From Pseudomonas sp. MF4836 (GTDB taxonomy: Bacteria; Pseudomonadota; Gammaproteobacteria; Pseudomonadales; Pseudomonadaceae): a stretch of DNA of 35,139 nucleotides. Below the pieces are notes generated by a model that was not told where the DNA came from, did not search any database, and saw nothing but the letters and a program-made list of their open reading frames with translations. Position 1 is the stretch's first letter. Each line of letters opens with the position of its first letter. Of the stretch, positions 15,228 to 23,204 are shown piece by piece. The stretch covers positions 1 to 35,139 of the forward strand of contig NZ_MVOL01000028.1 in NCBI RefSeq assembly GCF_002018875.1, in the 5' to 3' direction. Made by a program: the position numbers and the translations under genes.

Positions 15228-16754
15228 TTAACGCAAGTTGATGGTGGTGTTCACACCGTCATTGACACTGTCATCGTCGAACCAGCGGCTGGTGACGGTC
15301 TTGGTCTGCGTGTAGAACTGCACCACTTGCTTGCCGTACGGGCCCAGGTCTCCGAGCTTGGAACCGCGGGAACCAGTGAAGCTGAAGAACGGCACCGGCA
15401 CCGGAATCGGAATGTTGATCCCGACCTGGCCAACGTCGATTTCGCTCTGGAACTTGCGCGCCGCCGCACCGCTCTGGGTGAACAGGCCGGTGCCGTTGCC
15501 GAAGGGGTTGGCGTTGACCAGGGCGATGGCCTGATCCAGGGTGTCGACCTCCAGCACCACCAGCACCGGGCCGAAGATTTCCTGGGTGTAGATCTGCATG
15601 TCAGTGGTGACCCCGGAGAACAGGGTCGGGCCGATAAAGTTGCCCTGCTCGAAACCCGGGACCTTGATCTGGCGACCGTCCAGCTCCAGGGTGGCGCCCT
15701 CTTTCACGCCGCTTTCGATCAGCTCGAGAATGCGCGCCTTGGCCTTTTTCGACACCACCGGCCCGACATCGGTGCCCGGCTCGCTGCCGGCATTGACCTT
15801 GAGCTTCAGGGCCAGGGCCTTGAGGTCCGGCAGCCATTGCTTGGCCGCGCCTACCAGCACCACTACCGAGGTCGCCATGCAACGCTGGCCGGCGGCACCG
15901 AAACCGGCGCCGACCAGGGCATTGAGGGTCTGCTCGCGATTGGCGTCAGGCAGCACCACGGCATGGTTTTTCGCGCCCATCATCGATTGCACGCGCTTGC
16001 CATGTTTGCCGGCGAGGTCGTACACATGGGTGCCCACGGCGGTCGAGCCGACGAACGACACGGCCTTGATGTCCTTGTGGGTGCACAACGCATCCACCAC
16101 GTCCTTGCCACCGTGCACCACGTTGAGCACGCCGGCCGGAACCCCGGCCTCGAGCGCCAGCTCCACCAGCAGCAGGGTCGACAGCGGATCCTGCTCGGAT
16201 GGCTTGAGAACGAAGGTGTTGCCGCAGGCGATGGCCATCGGGAACATCCACAGCGGAATCATCGCCGGGAAGTTGAACGGGGTAATGCCGGCGCAGACGC
16301 CGATCGGCTGGCGCAAGGTGTAGGTATCGACCCCGCCGGCGACGTTCTCGGCGAACTCACCCATCTGCAGGGTGCCGATCGAGCAGGCGTGCTCGACCAC
16401 TTCCAGGCCACGGAAAATATCGCCCTCGGCGTCGGCAATGGTCTTGCCCTGCTCGGCGCTCAGGACCACCGCGATACGCTTGGAATGTTCACGAATCAGG
16501 GCTTGCAGCTTGAGCATGATGCGCATGCGCGCGCCGATCGGGGTCAGCTTCCAGGTCTGGAAGGCGCGATGGGCAGCGTCGATGGCGGCGTTGACTTCTT
16601 CAGGGGTGGCAAACGGCACTTTGGCCAGCACTTGCTGGGTGGCCGGGTTGACGATGTCTTGCCAGTGGGTGGTCTTGGACTCGACCCATTCGCCGTCGAT
16701 CAACAGTTTGGCCTGTTGCACAGCGGTGTCGGCAGACGTGAGCGATGCGTTCAT
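15228..16754 (-). CDS. mmsA: Methylmalonate-semialdehyde dehydrogenase (CoA-acylating)
   Basis: MmsA converts methylmalonate semialdehyde, CoA and NAD+ to propionyl-CoA, CO2 and NADH, finishing valine degradation. The 508-residue aldehyde dehydrogenase has the NAD-binding GITPFNFPAMIPLWMFPMA segment at about 156-174, the FVGSTAVGTHVY loop at 234-245, and the catalytic cysteine C292 in GAAGQRCMATS. Absence of the usual general-base glutamate loop of other aldehyde dehydrogenases is normal for this acylating class. The start ATG at 16754 has GGAG nearby upstream (GGAGACC). A promoter and a palindrome lie about 100 bp upstream. Confidence 0.96.
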   Translation of the reverse strand: MNASLTSADTAVQQAKLLIDGEWVESKTTHWQDIVNPATQQVLAKVPFATPEEVNAAIDAAHRAFQTWKLTPIGARMRIMLKLQALIREHSKRIAVVLSAEQGKTIADAEGDIFRGLEVVEHACSIGTLQMGEFAENVAGGVDTYTLRQPIGVCAGITPFNFPAMIPLWMFPMAIACGNTFVLKPSEQDPLSTLLLVELALEAGVPAGVLNVVHGGKDVVDALCTHKDIKAVSFVGSTAVGTHVYDLAGKHGKRVQSMMGAKNHAVVLPDANREQTLNALVGAGFGAAGQRCMATSVVVLVGAAKQWLPDLKALALKLKVNAGSEPGTDVGPVVSKKAKARILELIESGVKEGATLELDGRQIKVPGFEQGNFIGPTLFSGVTTDMQIYTQEIFGPVLVVLEVDTLDQAIALVNANPFGNGTGLFTQSGAAARKFQSEIDVGQVGINIPIPVPVPFFSFTGSRGSKLGDLGPYGKQVVQFYTQTKTVTSRWFDDDSVNDGVNTTINLR

Positions 16755-16852
16755 TGGTGGTCTCCAGATCTTGTAGTTATGCAAGAGAGCCAAGGCGTAG
16801 GTCGCCTTGAGATGAGGCGTGCGTCGCGAATTGGTGATCGGACTGTTTTTGG

Positions 16853-16887
16853 AGTATAGATGTGCAAATTACTAATAAGAACGCACA
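16853..16887. promoter_or_regulatory. Divergent mmsA/LysR control region: -10 box and palindrome
   Basis: On the minus strand TATACT (plus 16853-16858) is a good -10 box for mmsAB. Directly upstream is an inverted repeat TGTGC at 16861-16865 and GCACA at 16883-16887, separated by 17 AT-rich bases, which would overlap the -35. This looks like a regulator site for the divergent LysR protein. Confidence 0.5.
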
Positions 16888-16903
16888 TAAAAGCCGGTCT
16901 ATC

Positions 16904-17851
16904 ATGCAAAAAAACATCACCTCCCTGGGTGCCCTGAACTGGGATGATCTGAAGTTTTTTCTCGAAGTGGCCCGTACCCGCAAGGCCAGCAGTGCGGCCA
17001 AGCGCCTGGCGGTGGACTACACCACGGTGTCGCGGCGCATCAGTTCGCTGGAAGGCGCGCTGGGCACCCTGCTGTTCGAAAAGTCCCGCACCAACGGCTT
17101 TATCCTGACCGCCGAGGGCCAGCGCCTGCTGGGGTATGCCGAGTCGATTGAAAGCACCCTGCACATGGCCTGCGAGCAGGTGTCGGGCTCCGGCGTGGCC
17201 TTGTCCGGCCATGTGCGCATGGGCTGCACCGAGGGTTTCGGCAGCTTCTTCATCACCCCGCAGTTGAGCCACTTCGTCGACGCCTACCCCGCGATCTCGG
17301 TGGATATCCTGCCCCTGCCGCACTTCATCAGCCTGTCCAAGCGCGAAGCCGACATCGTTATCGCCCTCGAACGCCCGGAGCACGGTCCCTACGTCTGCTG
17401 CAAACTGTGCGACTACCGCCTGCAGCTCTACGCCACCCAGGACTACCTCGACCAGCACGCGCCGATCCGCCGCCCGGCAGACCTCAGCGAGCACTCGTTC
17501 ATCAGTTACGTCGACGACCTGGCCTTCAGTTCCGAGCTGCTGTACCTGGCCAATGTCGTGCCCGGCGCCAGCGCCAACCTGCGCAGCACCAGCGTGATCG
17601 CTCAATACGTGGCGGCGCAGCAAGGGCGCTCACTGGCGATCCTGCCCTGCTTCCTCGCCGCCCAGGACCCACGGCTGCTGCCGGTGCTGCCCGAAGAGAT
17701 CAACATCACCCGCCAGTTCTGGATGTACTGCCGCGAAGACCTGCGCAAGCTCAAGCGCATCACCCTGTTGTGGGACTACATCCGTGAGGTGACCGAACAG
17801 AATCAGCCGCTGTTGATGGGCGACTCGCGGGAAATGCGTTTTGCCGATTGA
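16904..17851 (+). CDS. LysR-family regulator, likely of mmsAB
   Basis: A 315-residue LysR protein: helix-turn-helix at about 12-68 (NWDDLKFFLEVARTRKASSAAKRL, then DYTTVSRRISSLEGALG and FILTAEGQRLLGYAE), followed by the effector domain. It begins at ATG 16904. A GTG at 16862 has a GGAG at 16851-16854 and would add 14 residues, but it would put the start inside the TGTGC/GCACA palindrome and the mmsA promoter region. It is divergent from mmsA and so probably regulates mmsAB. The mmsAB regulator described in P. aeruginosa is of the AraC type, so a LysR protein here is a different arrangement. Inducer unknown. Confidence 0.87.
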   Translation: MQKNITSLGALNWDDLKFFLEVARTRKASSAAKRLAVDYTTVSRRISSLEGALGTLLFEKSRTNGFILTAEGQRLLGYAESIESTLHMACEQVSGSGVALSGHVRMGCTEGFGSFFITPQLSHFVDAYPAISVDILPLPHFISLSKREADIVIALERPEHGPYVCCKLCDYRLQLYATQDYLDQHAPIRRPADLSEHSFISYVDDLAFSSELLYLANVVPGASANLRSTSVIAQYVAAQQGRSLAILPCFLAAQDPRLLPVLPEEINITRQFWMYCREDLRKLKRITLLWDYIREVTEQNQPLLMGDSREMRFAD

Positions 17852-18127
17852 CGCCTGCAGGTAGACTGCGCGGCTTGCCACTTGAACGACCCGCGCAACG
17901 GCCAGGTGATGGGCGAAAGCGAAGTCTATGACTTGGTCGGTTACGGCAGCCCCTTCAGATGGGGTTCCAGGGATTGGCCCGCGGTTTCCAGCGGCATGAC
18001 CGAGATCAGCCCCAACCTGCCTGGCGGCATTGGCGACCCGCCGGGTAACCCATGCCCTGAGCCTCGCGCAAACACGCAACCAATGGCCGCCGTTCAGCGG
18101 CAGCCCCACCCAATCTTAAGGATCAAG

Positions 18128-18544
18128 ATGAGTTCGTCCCCCGCAACTATCATCGGCATGAAAGTGCACTGCAACGCCTGCGAAAAGGAATTCCCCATCG
18201 GCAAGAAGCAGCAGGTCATGCTGCGCGAAGATCAGCCCATCCCGTGCAAAGGCTGCAAGGTCGAGCTGGTGATATCGGCTGAAGAGAAGCAGCGCTTCCT
18301 GGGTTTCGACAACCCGGCCAAGCCCATGATGCTGGCCATGATGATCAGTGGCTTGCTGGCGGTCAGCGTGTTCGGCGGGACCTTTCTCGGCCTGGTGCAA
18401 TCGGACGGCCTGGTGCTGGCGGCGGTGGTGGTGATGATCGGCAGCAACCTGGTGCTGGGCCCGATGATCAGAAACGCGACCAAGCACCTGATGGTCAACC
18501 TCGACCCCAAGGACGCCCCGGCGGCAGCGCCAGCAGCCCCTTGA
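18128..18544 (+). CDS. Small CxxC zinc-ribbon membrane protein of unknown function
   Basis: A 138-residue protein I do not recognise by name. The N-terminus has two CxxC pairs, C15-C18 (CNAC) and C40-C43 (CKGC), spaced like a zinc ribbon on the cytoplasmic side. Two hydrophobic helices follow at about 67-90 and 93-112, and the tail is alanine/proline rich (APAAAPAAP). This layout suggests a small two-pass inner-membrane protein with a soluble metal-binding or redox knuckle. The start ATG has an AAGGA box 8 bp upstream; frame extension to 17882 looks non-coding. It is convergent with yfiB and downstream of the LysR gene with a 276-bp gap, so it appears to be its own transcript. Confidence 0.8.
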   Translation: MSSSPATIIGMKVHCNACEKEFPIGKKQQVMLREDQPIPCKGCKVELVISAEEKQRFLGFDNPAKPMMLAMMISGLLAVSVFGGTFLGLVQSDGLVLAAVVVMIGSNLVLGPMIRNATKHLMVNLDPKDAPAAAPAAP

Positions 18545-18555
18545 AACCGGACTGG

Positions 18556-18580
18556 CCGGCCTGCCACCCAGGCAGGCCGG
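18556..18580. terminator. GC-rich hairpin between convergent genes, possible terminator
   Basis: CCGGCCTGCC at 18556-18565 and GGCAGGCCGG at 18571-18580 form a perfect 10-bp stem with a 5-nt loop. It lies between the CxxC gene and yfiB stops. Neither strand has a good T-run, so termination strength is uncertain. Confidence 0.55.
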
Positions 18581-18584
18581 GTCA

Positions 18585-19079
18585 CTAGTCGGCGATGACC
18601 ACGATCGACACCCGACGGTTTTCCGTACGCCCGGCGGCGGTGCTGTTGGAGGCCACCGGCTCGCTGCTGCCCAGGCCGCGCAGTTGCACGTTCTCTTCAC
18701 GCATGCCGACCTGGGTCAGGACCTTGGCCACGCTTTTCGCTCGGCGCAGCGAGAGTTGTTCGTTGTAGCTTTCCTTGCCCGACGCGTCGGTGTGGCCATC
18801 GACCCGGACCTTCTGGATGTTCACCCCCAACAGGGCCTTGCCGATGCGCTCGACGATCTCGGTGCTGGCCGGGTTCAGGGATTCGACATCGCTGCCAAAC
18901 AGCACCTTGCCCGACAGGCCAAAGGCCCAGCCCTCATCGGTCAGTTCAAACCCTTCGTGCTTGAGCACGGCTATCTGCTGCGGGGTCAAGCCCTTGGGGG
19001 GCACGCTCTGGCAGCCGGTCAGGCCCAATACGGCCAACAGCATGATTGCGGAAAAAAAGCGTAAGGAACGCTGAGTCAT
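18585..19079 (-). CDS. yfiB: YfiB-like outer-membrane lipoprotein with OmpA domain
   Basis: In P. aeruginosa YfiB is an outer-membrane lipoprotein that captures the periplasmic repressor YfiR and so releases the diguanylate cyclase YfiN. This 164-residue protein has a signal peptide with lipobox L20-T-G-C23; Q at +2 is consistent with outer-membrane sorting. Its OmpA-like peptidoglycan-binding domain includes GHTDASG (95-101) and NEQLSLRRAKSV (106-117), then GLGSSEPVASN. It is the last gene of the yfiR-yfiN-yfiB operon, 13 bp after yfiN. An upstream in-frame extension would lack a signal peptide at the N-terminus, so the ATG at 19079 is preferred. Confidence 0.92.
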   Translation of the reverse strand: MTQRSLRFFSAIMLLAVLGLTGCQSVPPKGLTPQQIAVLKHEGFELTDEGWAFGLSGKVLFGSDVESLNPASTEIVERIGKALLGVNIQKVRVDGHTDASGKESYNEQLSLRRAKSVAKVLTQVGMREENVQLRGLGSSEPVASNSTAAGRTENRRVSIVVIAD

Positions 19080-19092
19080 CGAGAACAAAGGA

Positions 19093-20361
19093 TTAGCTCC
19101 TGGATTGAACATGAACGACGGGGTGCTCCGACCCCACGGTGTGTTGGCCGCCACGCGACATGCGCTTGGCCTGGTACATCGCCGCGTCAGCGGCATTGAG
19201 CAGGCCGCCCGGCGTGGCGCCATGATCGGGGTAGACCGCGATGCCAATACTGAGGGAAGTCAGGATCGAAGTGTTTCCCGGTAACTGAATCGGCATTTCC
19301 ATGCTGGCGATGATCTTGTCGGCGATACGCTGGGCATCCTCCACCCGGTGCAGCGGCGTCAGCAGGATCGCGAACTCGTCCCCACCCAGGCGCGCCACCA
19401 GGTCATCCTCGCGCAACTGCGCGCGGATCCGCGTGGCCACGGCGATCAGCACCGCGTCACCGGCGGCATGGCCGAAGTTGTCATTGACGCTCTTGAAGCG
19501 GTCGCTGTCGAGAAACAGCACGGCCACCCGCTCATTGAGTTTGCTCGCACCGCGCAGGGCACGGATCAGCCGCCCCTCGAAAAACGCTCGGTTCGGCAGG
19601 CCGGTCAGGCTGTCATGACTGGCCTGGTGCGCGAGGTTTTCGTTTTCGCTCTGCAGGTGCGTCTGCCAGGCTTCCAGCTCATCGAGCAAGGCGTTGAAGT
19701 CGTTGCCGAGGTTGTCCAGCTCGGCGATTTCCGCCGGCGGCACCCGCTGGTCGAAGGCCCGTTCGCGACGCGCGGCGTGGGCCACTTCGGCCAGGCTGCG
19801 CAAGGGGCCGGTGATCCCTCGCAACTGGCGCCGCGCCAGGTACAGTGCGGCCCAGGCACTGATGGCGGTGCACAGCACGATGCCGACCAGGCCGCTGAAC
19901 AGGAAGCGCATCAGGCTGCCGCCGTGGCCGGTCAGGTTGACCGTGCCGACTTCGCGCCCCTGGTGCAGGATCGGCATGGAAATCGGTTTTTCCAGGAAGG
20001 TCCGGGCGATCTGCATCTCCAGATCGGTCAGGAACCCGCTTTCCGGGCGCTCCCAACTGGCCAGCAGCTTGCCGTTCTTATCCAGGACCTGGGCATCGGC
20101 CACTTCCTCGGTCGAGGCGATCAGCGCCAGCGCTTCAGTCGCCGCCGCACTGTCGTTGAACACCACGGCCGCCTCGACCGTGTAGTTGATCGAACGCGCG
20201 ATCAGGTGCAGGTTGTGGTCGGCGTACACCCGCAGCGCCAGCACCCCGAGCAGGGTCAGCGACACGCTGGCCATGGAGATCGCCAACAGGGCCACGGTCA
20301 AATGCCCGCGGCCAATGACCGAGCGTAGCGTGGGACGAGTATCGGATTTGAACAGATTCAT
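19093..20361 (-). CDS. yfiN: YfiN (TpbB)-like membrane diguanylate cyclase
   Basis: YfiN makes the second messenger c-di-GMP from GTP and drives biofilm and small-colony traits when released from YfiR. The 422-residue protein has a first membrane helix at about 22-46, a periplasmic sensor region at about 47-150, a second helix at about 152-176 and a HAMP-like linker at about 177-230. The cytoplasmic GGDEF domain follows, with the active-site loop GGDEF at 326-330. The allosteric inhibitory site RxxD (R317 to D320) is present five residues before it, so product feedback is likely. Its ATG overlaps the yfiR stop in ATGA, so the two are translationally coupled. Confidence 0.94.
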   Translation of the reverse strand: MNLFKSDTRPTLRSVIGRGHLTVALLAISMASVSLTLLGVLALRVYADHNLHLIARSINYTVEAAVVFNDSAAATEALALIASTEEVADAQVLDKNGKLLASWERPESGFLTDLEMQIARTFLEKPISMPILHQGREVGTVNLTGHGGSLMRFLFSGLVGIVLCTAISAWAALYLARRQLRGITGPLRSLAEVAHAARRERAFDQRVPPAEIAELDNLGNDFNALLDELEAWQTHLQSENENLAHQASHDSLTGLPNRAFFEGRLIRALRGASKLNERVAVLFLDSDRFKSVNDNFGHAAGDAVLIAVATRIRAQLREDDLVARLGGDEFAILLTPLHRVEDAQRIADKIIASMEMPIQLPGNTSILTSLSIGIAVYPDHGATPGGLLNAADAAMYQAKRMSRGGQHTVGSEHPVVHVQSRS

Positions 20362-20933
20362 GACGCCGCCGGCCGTCGACGCGAGAGCTGCAGCACGCTG
20401 GGGTGGATGCGTACTCCACTGCGGGCCACCGAGTCCAGATTGACCTCGAACGACACCTGGTCGTCACTGACCCGCAGGCAGAACAGGCTGCCCACGGTGC
20501 ACTGGTCACCGCCCTCGCTGATGCTCAGGACCGGACGACCGCTCAGGGACGTGAACAGCCGGGCACGCTCCTCGTTGCTCAGCTTGCCGATGTACACCGC
20601 ATCGCATTCCGTGGCCAGCGCCGGGCTGTCCGCCAACAGGCGTCGCACCAGCACCGGGCGGCCGGTGGCCTGAGTGGTGCCCTTGACCAGGTCGTCGGTG
20701 TATTCGGTGGGCCCGGCCACACATAAGCGCAGTTGCGCCGGTTCTACCGGCCAGCGTGCGTAACTGAGAATGCCCAGGACCACTTGGGTCACGGCCTGGG
20801 CCCGCTGCTCGGCCAGGCTGGGCGCAGGCTCTGTTTGCGCGAAAGCGACAGCATTCAGCGAACAGATAACAGCCGCCAGCAGTACCCGCCTCCAGCCAGC
20901 AAAGCGTCCTGTCGTCCAGACAGCCACGTTCAT
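20358..20933 (-). CDS. yfiR: YfiR-like periplasmic repressor of YfiN
   Basis: YfiR is the periplasmic inhibitor that binds the YfiN sensor domain. The 191-residue precursor starts with a signal peptide (RRVLLAAVICSLNAVAFA, cleavage near residue 32) and continues with the DUF4154 domain (LGILSYARWP, GPTEYTDDLVKG, YIGKLSNEE). Its four mature cysteines are C71, C110, C145 and C152, which fit the two disulfides known for P. aeruginosa YfiR and suggest redox control of this system. The ATG at 20933 is preferred over one at 20957, since it gives a normal signal peptide and an AAAGAG box upstream. It is first in the yfi operon. Confidence 0.93.
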   Translation of the reverse strand: MNVAVWTTGRFAGWRRVLLAAVICSLNAVAFAQTEPAPSLAEQRAQAVTQVVLGILSYARWPVEPAQLRLCVAGPTEYTDDLVKGTTQATGRPVLVRRLLADSPALATECDAVYIGKLSNEERARLFTSLSGRPVLSISEGGDQCTVGSLFCLRVSDDQVSFEVNLDSVARSGVRIHPSVLQLSRRRPAAS

Positions 20934-21030
20934 GCAGGGATTCTCTTTGATCGTCATGAAATGATGCCGCAACGATAGCACAGCCATGGAAATGCCAGGG
21001 AGACAGGCATCATGAATAGCCAGCTATTGG

Positions 21031-21059
21031 TTTAGAAAAAACTGAACTAATGATTTGAA
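21031..21059 (-). promoter_or_regulatory. Possible promoter of yfiRNB
   Basis: On the minus strand TTCAAA (plus 21054-21059) and TCTAAA (plus 21031-21036) match -35 and -10 at 4 of 6 positions each, with an exact 17-bp spacer. The 323-bp divergent region 20934-21256 holds no other feature I can support; it must also carry the promoter of the operon starting at 21257. Confidence 0.35.
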
Positions 21060-21256
21060 CCTGCCTATTCTTCCTGACCGCGCCGGCTGCTTAAGATCGA
21101 CGCCAGAGTGAGCAGCCCACGCGCTGCACCCGACGAGACCGGATCCACAGAGACCCGGCTCAAAGCATGTCTTTTGCTACTGCCGTACACAGCATTGCGC
21201 CGGCCAACCGCCGCCGTGGTGCTTTGAGTAGCCCGAGGCATCTTTGAGGTTCGCCG

Positions 21257-22108
21257 ATGAAACTGGAAATATTCCGCACACTCTGGGGTTATACCGCGAG
21301 CAAAGCCCAGGCCCTGGACGAGCTGCTGGCCGCCGGCTTCGACGGCATGGAAGCGCGCTTGCCCCTGGAAACCCGCGATCGCACCGAATTCGGCGCCTTT
21401 CTGCGCGCCAATCACCTGCCCTATATCAGCACCGTGTTCAGCGCCTACGAGGTGCTGCCCAAGCAATCGGCGGCGCCCGCAGAACACTTGCAGGACCTTG
21501 ATCGCAAACTGGCCTGGGCCGCCGAACTGGGGCCGCGTTTCGTCAACGTGCTGGCGGGCAATGACCGCTGGAGCCTGGCGCAACAGGTGGAGTTCTTTGG
21601 CCAGGCCCTGGAACTGGGGCGCAAGCACGGCCAGTTCTGCAGCTTTGAAACCCACCGTTCGCGCTCGCTGTTCAACCCCTGGCTGACCCTGGACCTGATC
21701 CGGCAACTGCCCGACCTGCGCTTCACCAGCGACATCAGCCACTGGATCGTCACCTGCGAGCGCTTGCTGGACGACCCCCATGACGACCTCAGCCCGTTCG
21801 TCGAGCGCGTGCACCACATCCAGGCCCGGGTCGGCTATGACCAGGGCCCGCAGGTCCCCCACCCCGGCGCCCCGGAGTACGCCCGCGAACTGGCGTTCCA
21901 CCAGCAGCACTGGGAGGCCATCTGGCGTTCGCAGCAAAGCCGGGGTTACCCGGTCAGCACCCTGACCCCGGAATTCGGCGCCGACGGCTACCTGCATCAC
22001 CTGCCCTTCACCAATGTCCCGGTGGCCGACCTGTGGTCGCTGAACCAGTGGATGGCCCGTACCGAGCGCCAGCATTTCGACCGCTTCCATCACTCAACCC
22101 AGCCATGA
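21257..22108 (+). CDS. Sugar phosphate isomerase/epimerase-like TIM-barrel protein
   Basis: A 283-residue protein of the AP endonuclease 2/xylose isomerase-like TIM-barrel family. Barrel-end acidic and histidine residues that would bind a divalent metal are visible in the expected order: E131 in FETHR, D159 and H162 in TSDISHW, H187 in HHIQARVG, and E239 in TPEFG. Many family members isomerise or epimerise keto-sugars, cyclitols or hydroxypyruvate-like compounds. It is the first gene of a four-gene operon, 12 bp before an oxygenase gene and upstream of an ABC importer, so it probably acts on the imported compound or a product. The substrate is unknown. Confidence 0.85.
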   Translation: MKLEIFRTLWGYTASKAQALDELLAAGFDGMEARLPLETRDRTEFGAFLRANHLPYISTVFSAYEVLPKQSAAPAEHLQDLDRKLAWAAELGPRFVNVLAGNDRWSLAQQVEFFGQALELGRKHGQFCSFETHRSRSLFNPWLTLDLIRQLPDLRFTSDISHWIVTCERLLDDPHDDLSPFVERVHHIQARVGYDQGPQVPHPGAPEYARELAFHQQHWEAIWRSQQSRGYPVSTLTPEFGADGYLHHLPFTNVPVADLWSLNQWMARTERQHFDRFHHSTQP

Positions 22109-22120
22109 GGGGCTTGCGCC

Positions 22121-23173
22121 ATGCCCGATAAAACCAATCACGCCAAGGCCAACTTCAGCAGCATCCCGGTGGTGGATATCGCCGGCCTGTTCAGTGTCGA
22201 GCTGGAGCATCGCCTGGCGGTCGCCGAGCAACTGGGCGCGGCCGCCAGCGAGGTGGGGTTTCTCTACATCACCCACCACGGCATCGCGCCGCAACTGATT
22301 GCCGATCTGCGCCAGGCCGCCAGGGACTACTTCGCCCAGCCGCTGACGGCCAAGATGCAGCACTACATCGGCACCTCCCAGAGTCACAAGGGCTTCGTGC
22401 CCGAAGGCGAAGAGGTGTACGCCAAGGGCAAACCGGACCACAAGGAGGCCTTCGACATCGGCTTCGAAGTGCCGGCCGACGACCCGCTGGTGCTGGCCAA
22501 CACTCCGCTGCTGGGCCCCAACGACTGGCCGCCACTGCCGGGTTTCAAGGACGCGGCCCAGGCCTATTACGCTGCGGTGTTCGCCCTCGGCCGACGACTG
22601 TTCGGCGGCTTCGCCCTGGCCCTGGGCCTGGCGGAGGACTACTTCGACGCTCTGGTCACTCGCCCGCCATCCAAGCTGCGGCTGATCCATTACCCGTTCG
22701 ACGACACGGCCCAGGATGCCCCGGGCATTGGCGCCCACACTGACTACGAGTGCTTCACCATCCTCATGGCCGATAAACCCGGGCTGGAGGTGATGAACGA
22801 CCAGGGCCAATGGATCGACGCACCGCCGATCGCCGACGCCTTTGTGGTGAACATCGGCGACATGCTCGAAGTCATGACCGCCGGCGCCTTTGTCGCCACC
22901 GCCCACCGCGTGCGCAGCGTCAGCGAGGAGCGCTATGCCTTCCCGCTGTTCTATGCCTGCGACTTCCATACCCAGATCAAACCGCTGCCGCAATTCGCCA
23001 AGGCCAACGCCGAGTACGAACAGATCGCCATTGGCGAGCACATGTACGGCCAGGCCTTGCAGACCTACCAGTACCTGCGCCGGCGCGTGGAAAACGGCGA
23101 GATCCGCTTGCCGGACAAAGCCCGCAAGCCATCGAGTTTCGGTCACCTGAAACACCAGCCCCAACCGTCCTGA
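22121..23173 (+). CDS. Isopenicillin N synthase-like 2-oxoglutarate/Fe(II) oxygenase
   Basis: A 350-residue DIOX_N plus 2OG-FeII oxygenase protein. The N-terminal domain starts IPVVDIAGLF (15-24) and has the EVGFLYITHHGI segment (44-55). The double-stranded beta-helix holds the iron triad H206, D208 (GAHTDYEC) and H262 (TAHRVRS). The co-substrate arginine R271 is present in ERYAFPLFY; the serine two residues later in the usual RxS motif is alanine here (A273). Bacterial relatives are often annotated as IPNS-like without known substrates, and they need not make penicillin. Co-transcription with an amino acid importer and an isomerase suggests a role in oxidising an unusual amino acid. Confidence 0.87.
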   Translation: MPDKTNHAKANFSSIPVVDIAGLFSVELEHRLAVAEQLGAAASEVGFLYITHHGIAPQLIADLRQAARDYFAQPLTAKMQHYIGTSQSHKGFVPEGEEVYAKGKPDHKEAFDIGFEVPADDPLVLANTPLLGPNDWPPLPGFKDAAQAYYAAVFALGRRLFGGFALALGLAEDYFDALVTRPPSKLRLIHYPFDDTAQDAPGIGAHTDYECFTILMADKPGLEVMNDQGQWIDAPPIADAFVVNIGDMLEVMTAGAFVATAHRVRSVSEERYAFPLFYACDFHTQIKPLPQFAKANAEYEQIAIGEHMYGQALQTYQYLRRRVENGEIRLPDKARKPSSFGHLKHQPQPS

Positions 23174-23204
23174 TTGCCTTCGCCCACCCCTGGAGTGCCA
23201 CCCC

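Noticed and set aside
14568..16859. 763-codon plus-strand frame opposite mmsAB
   Set aside because: Spans two well-supported genes and their gap in antisense; low-complexity composition typical of GC-rich shadows.
17882..18127. N-terminal extension of the CxxC membrane protein
   Set aside because: The 82 extra residues are Pro/Gly/Asn-rich without pattern, and AAGGA plus ATG at 18128 gives a normal start.
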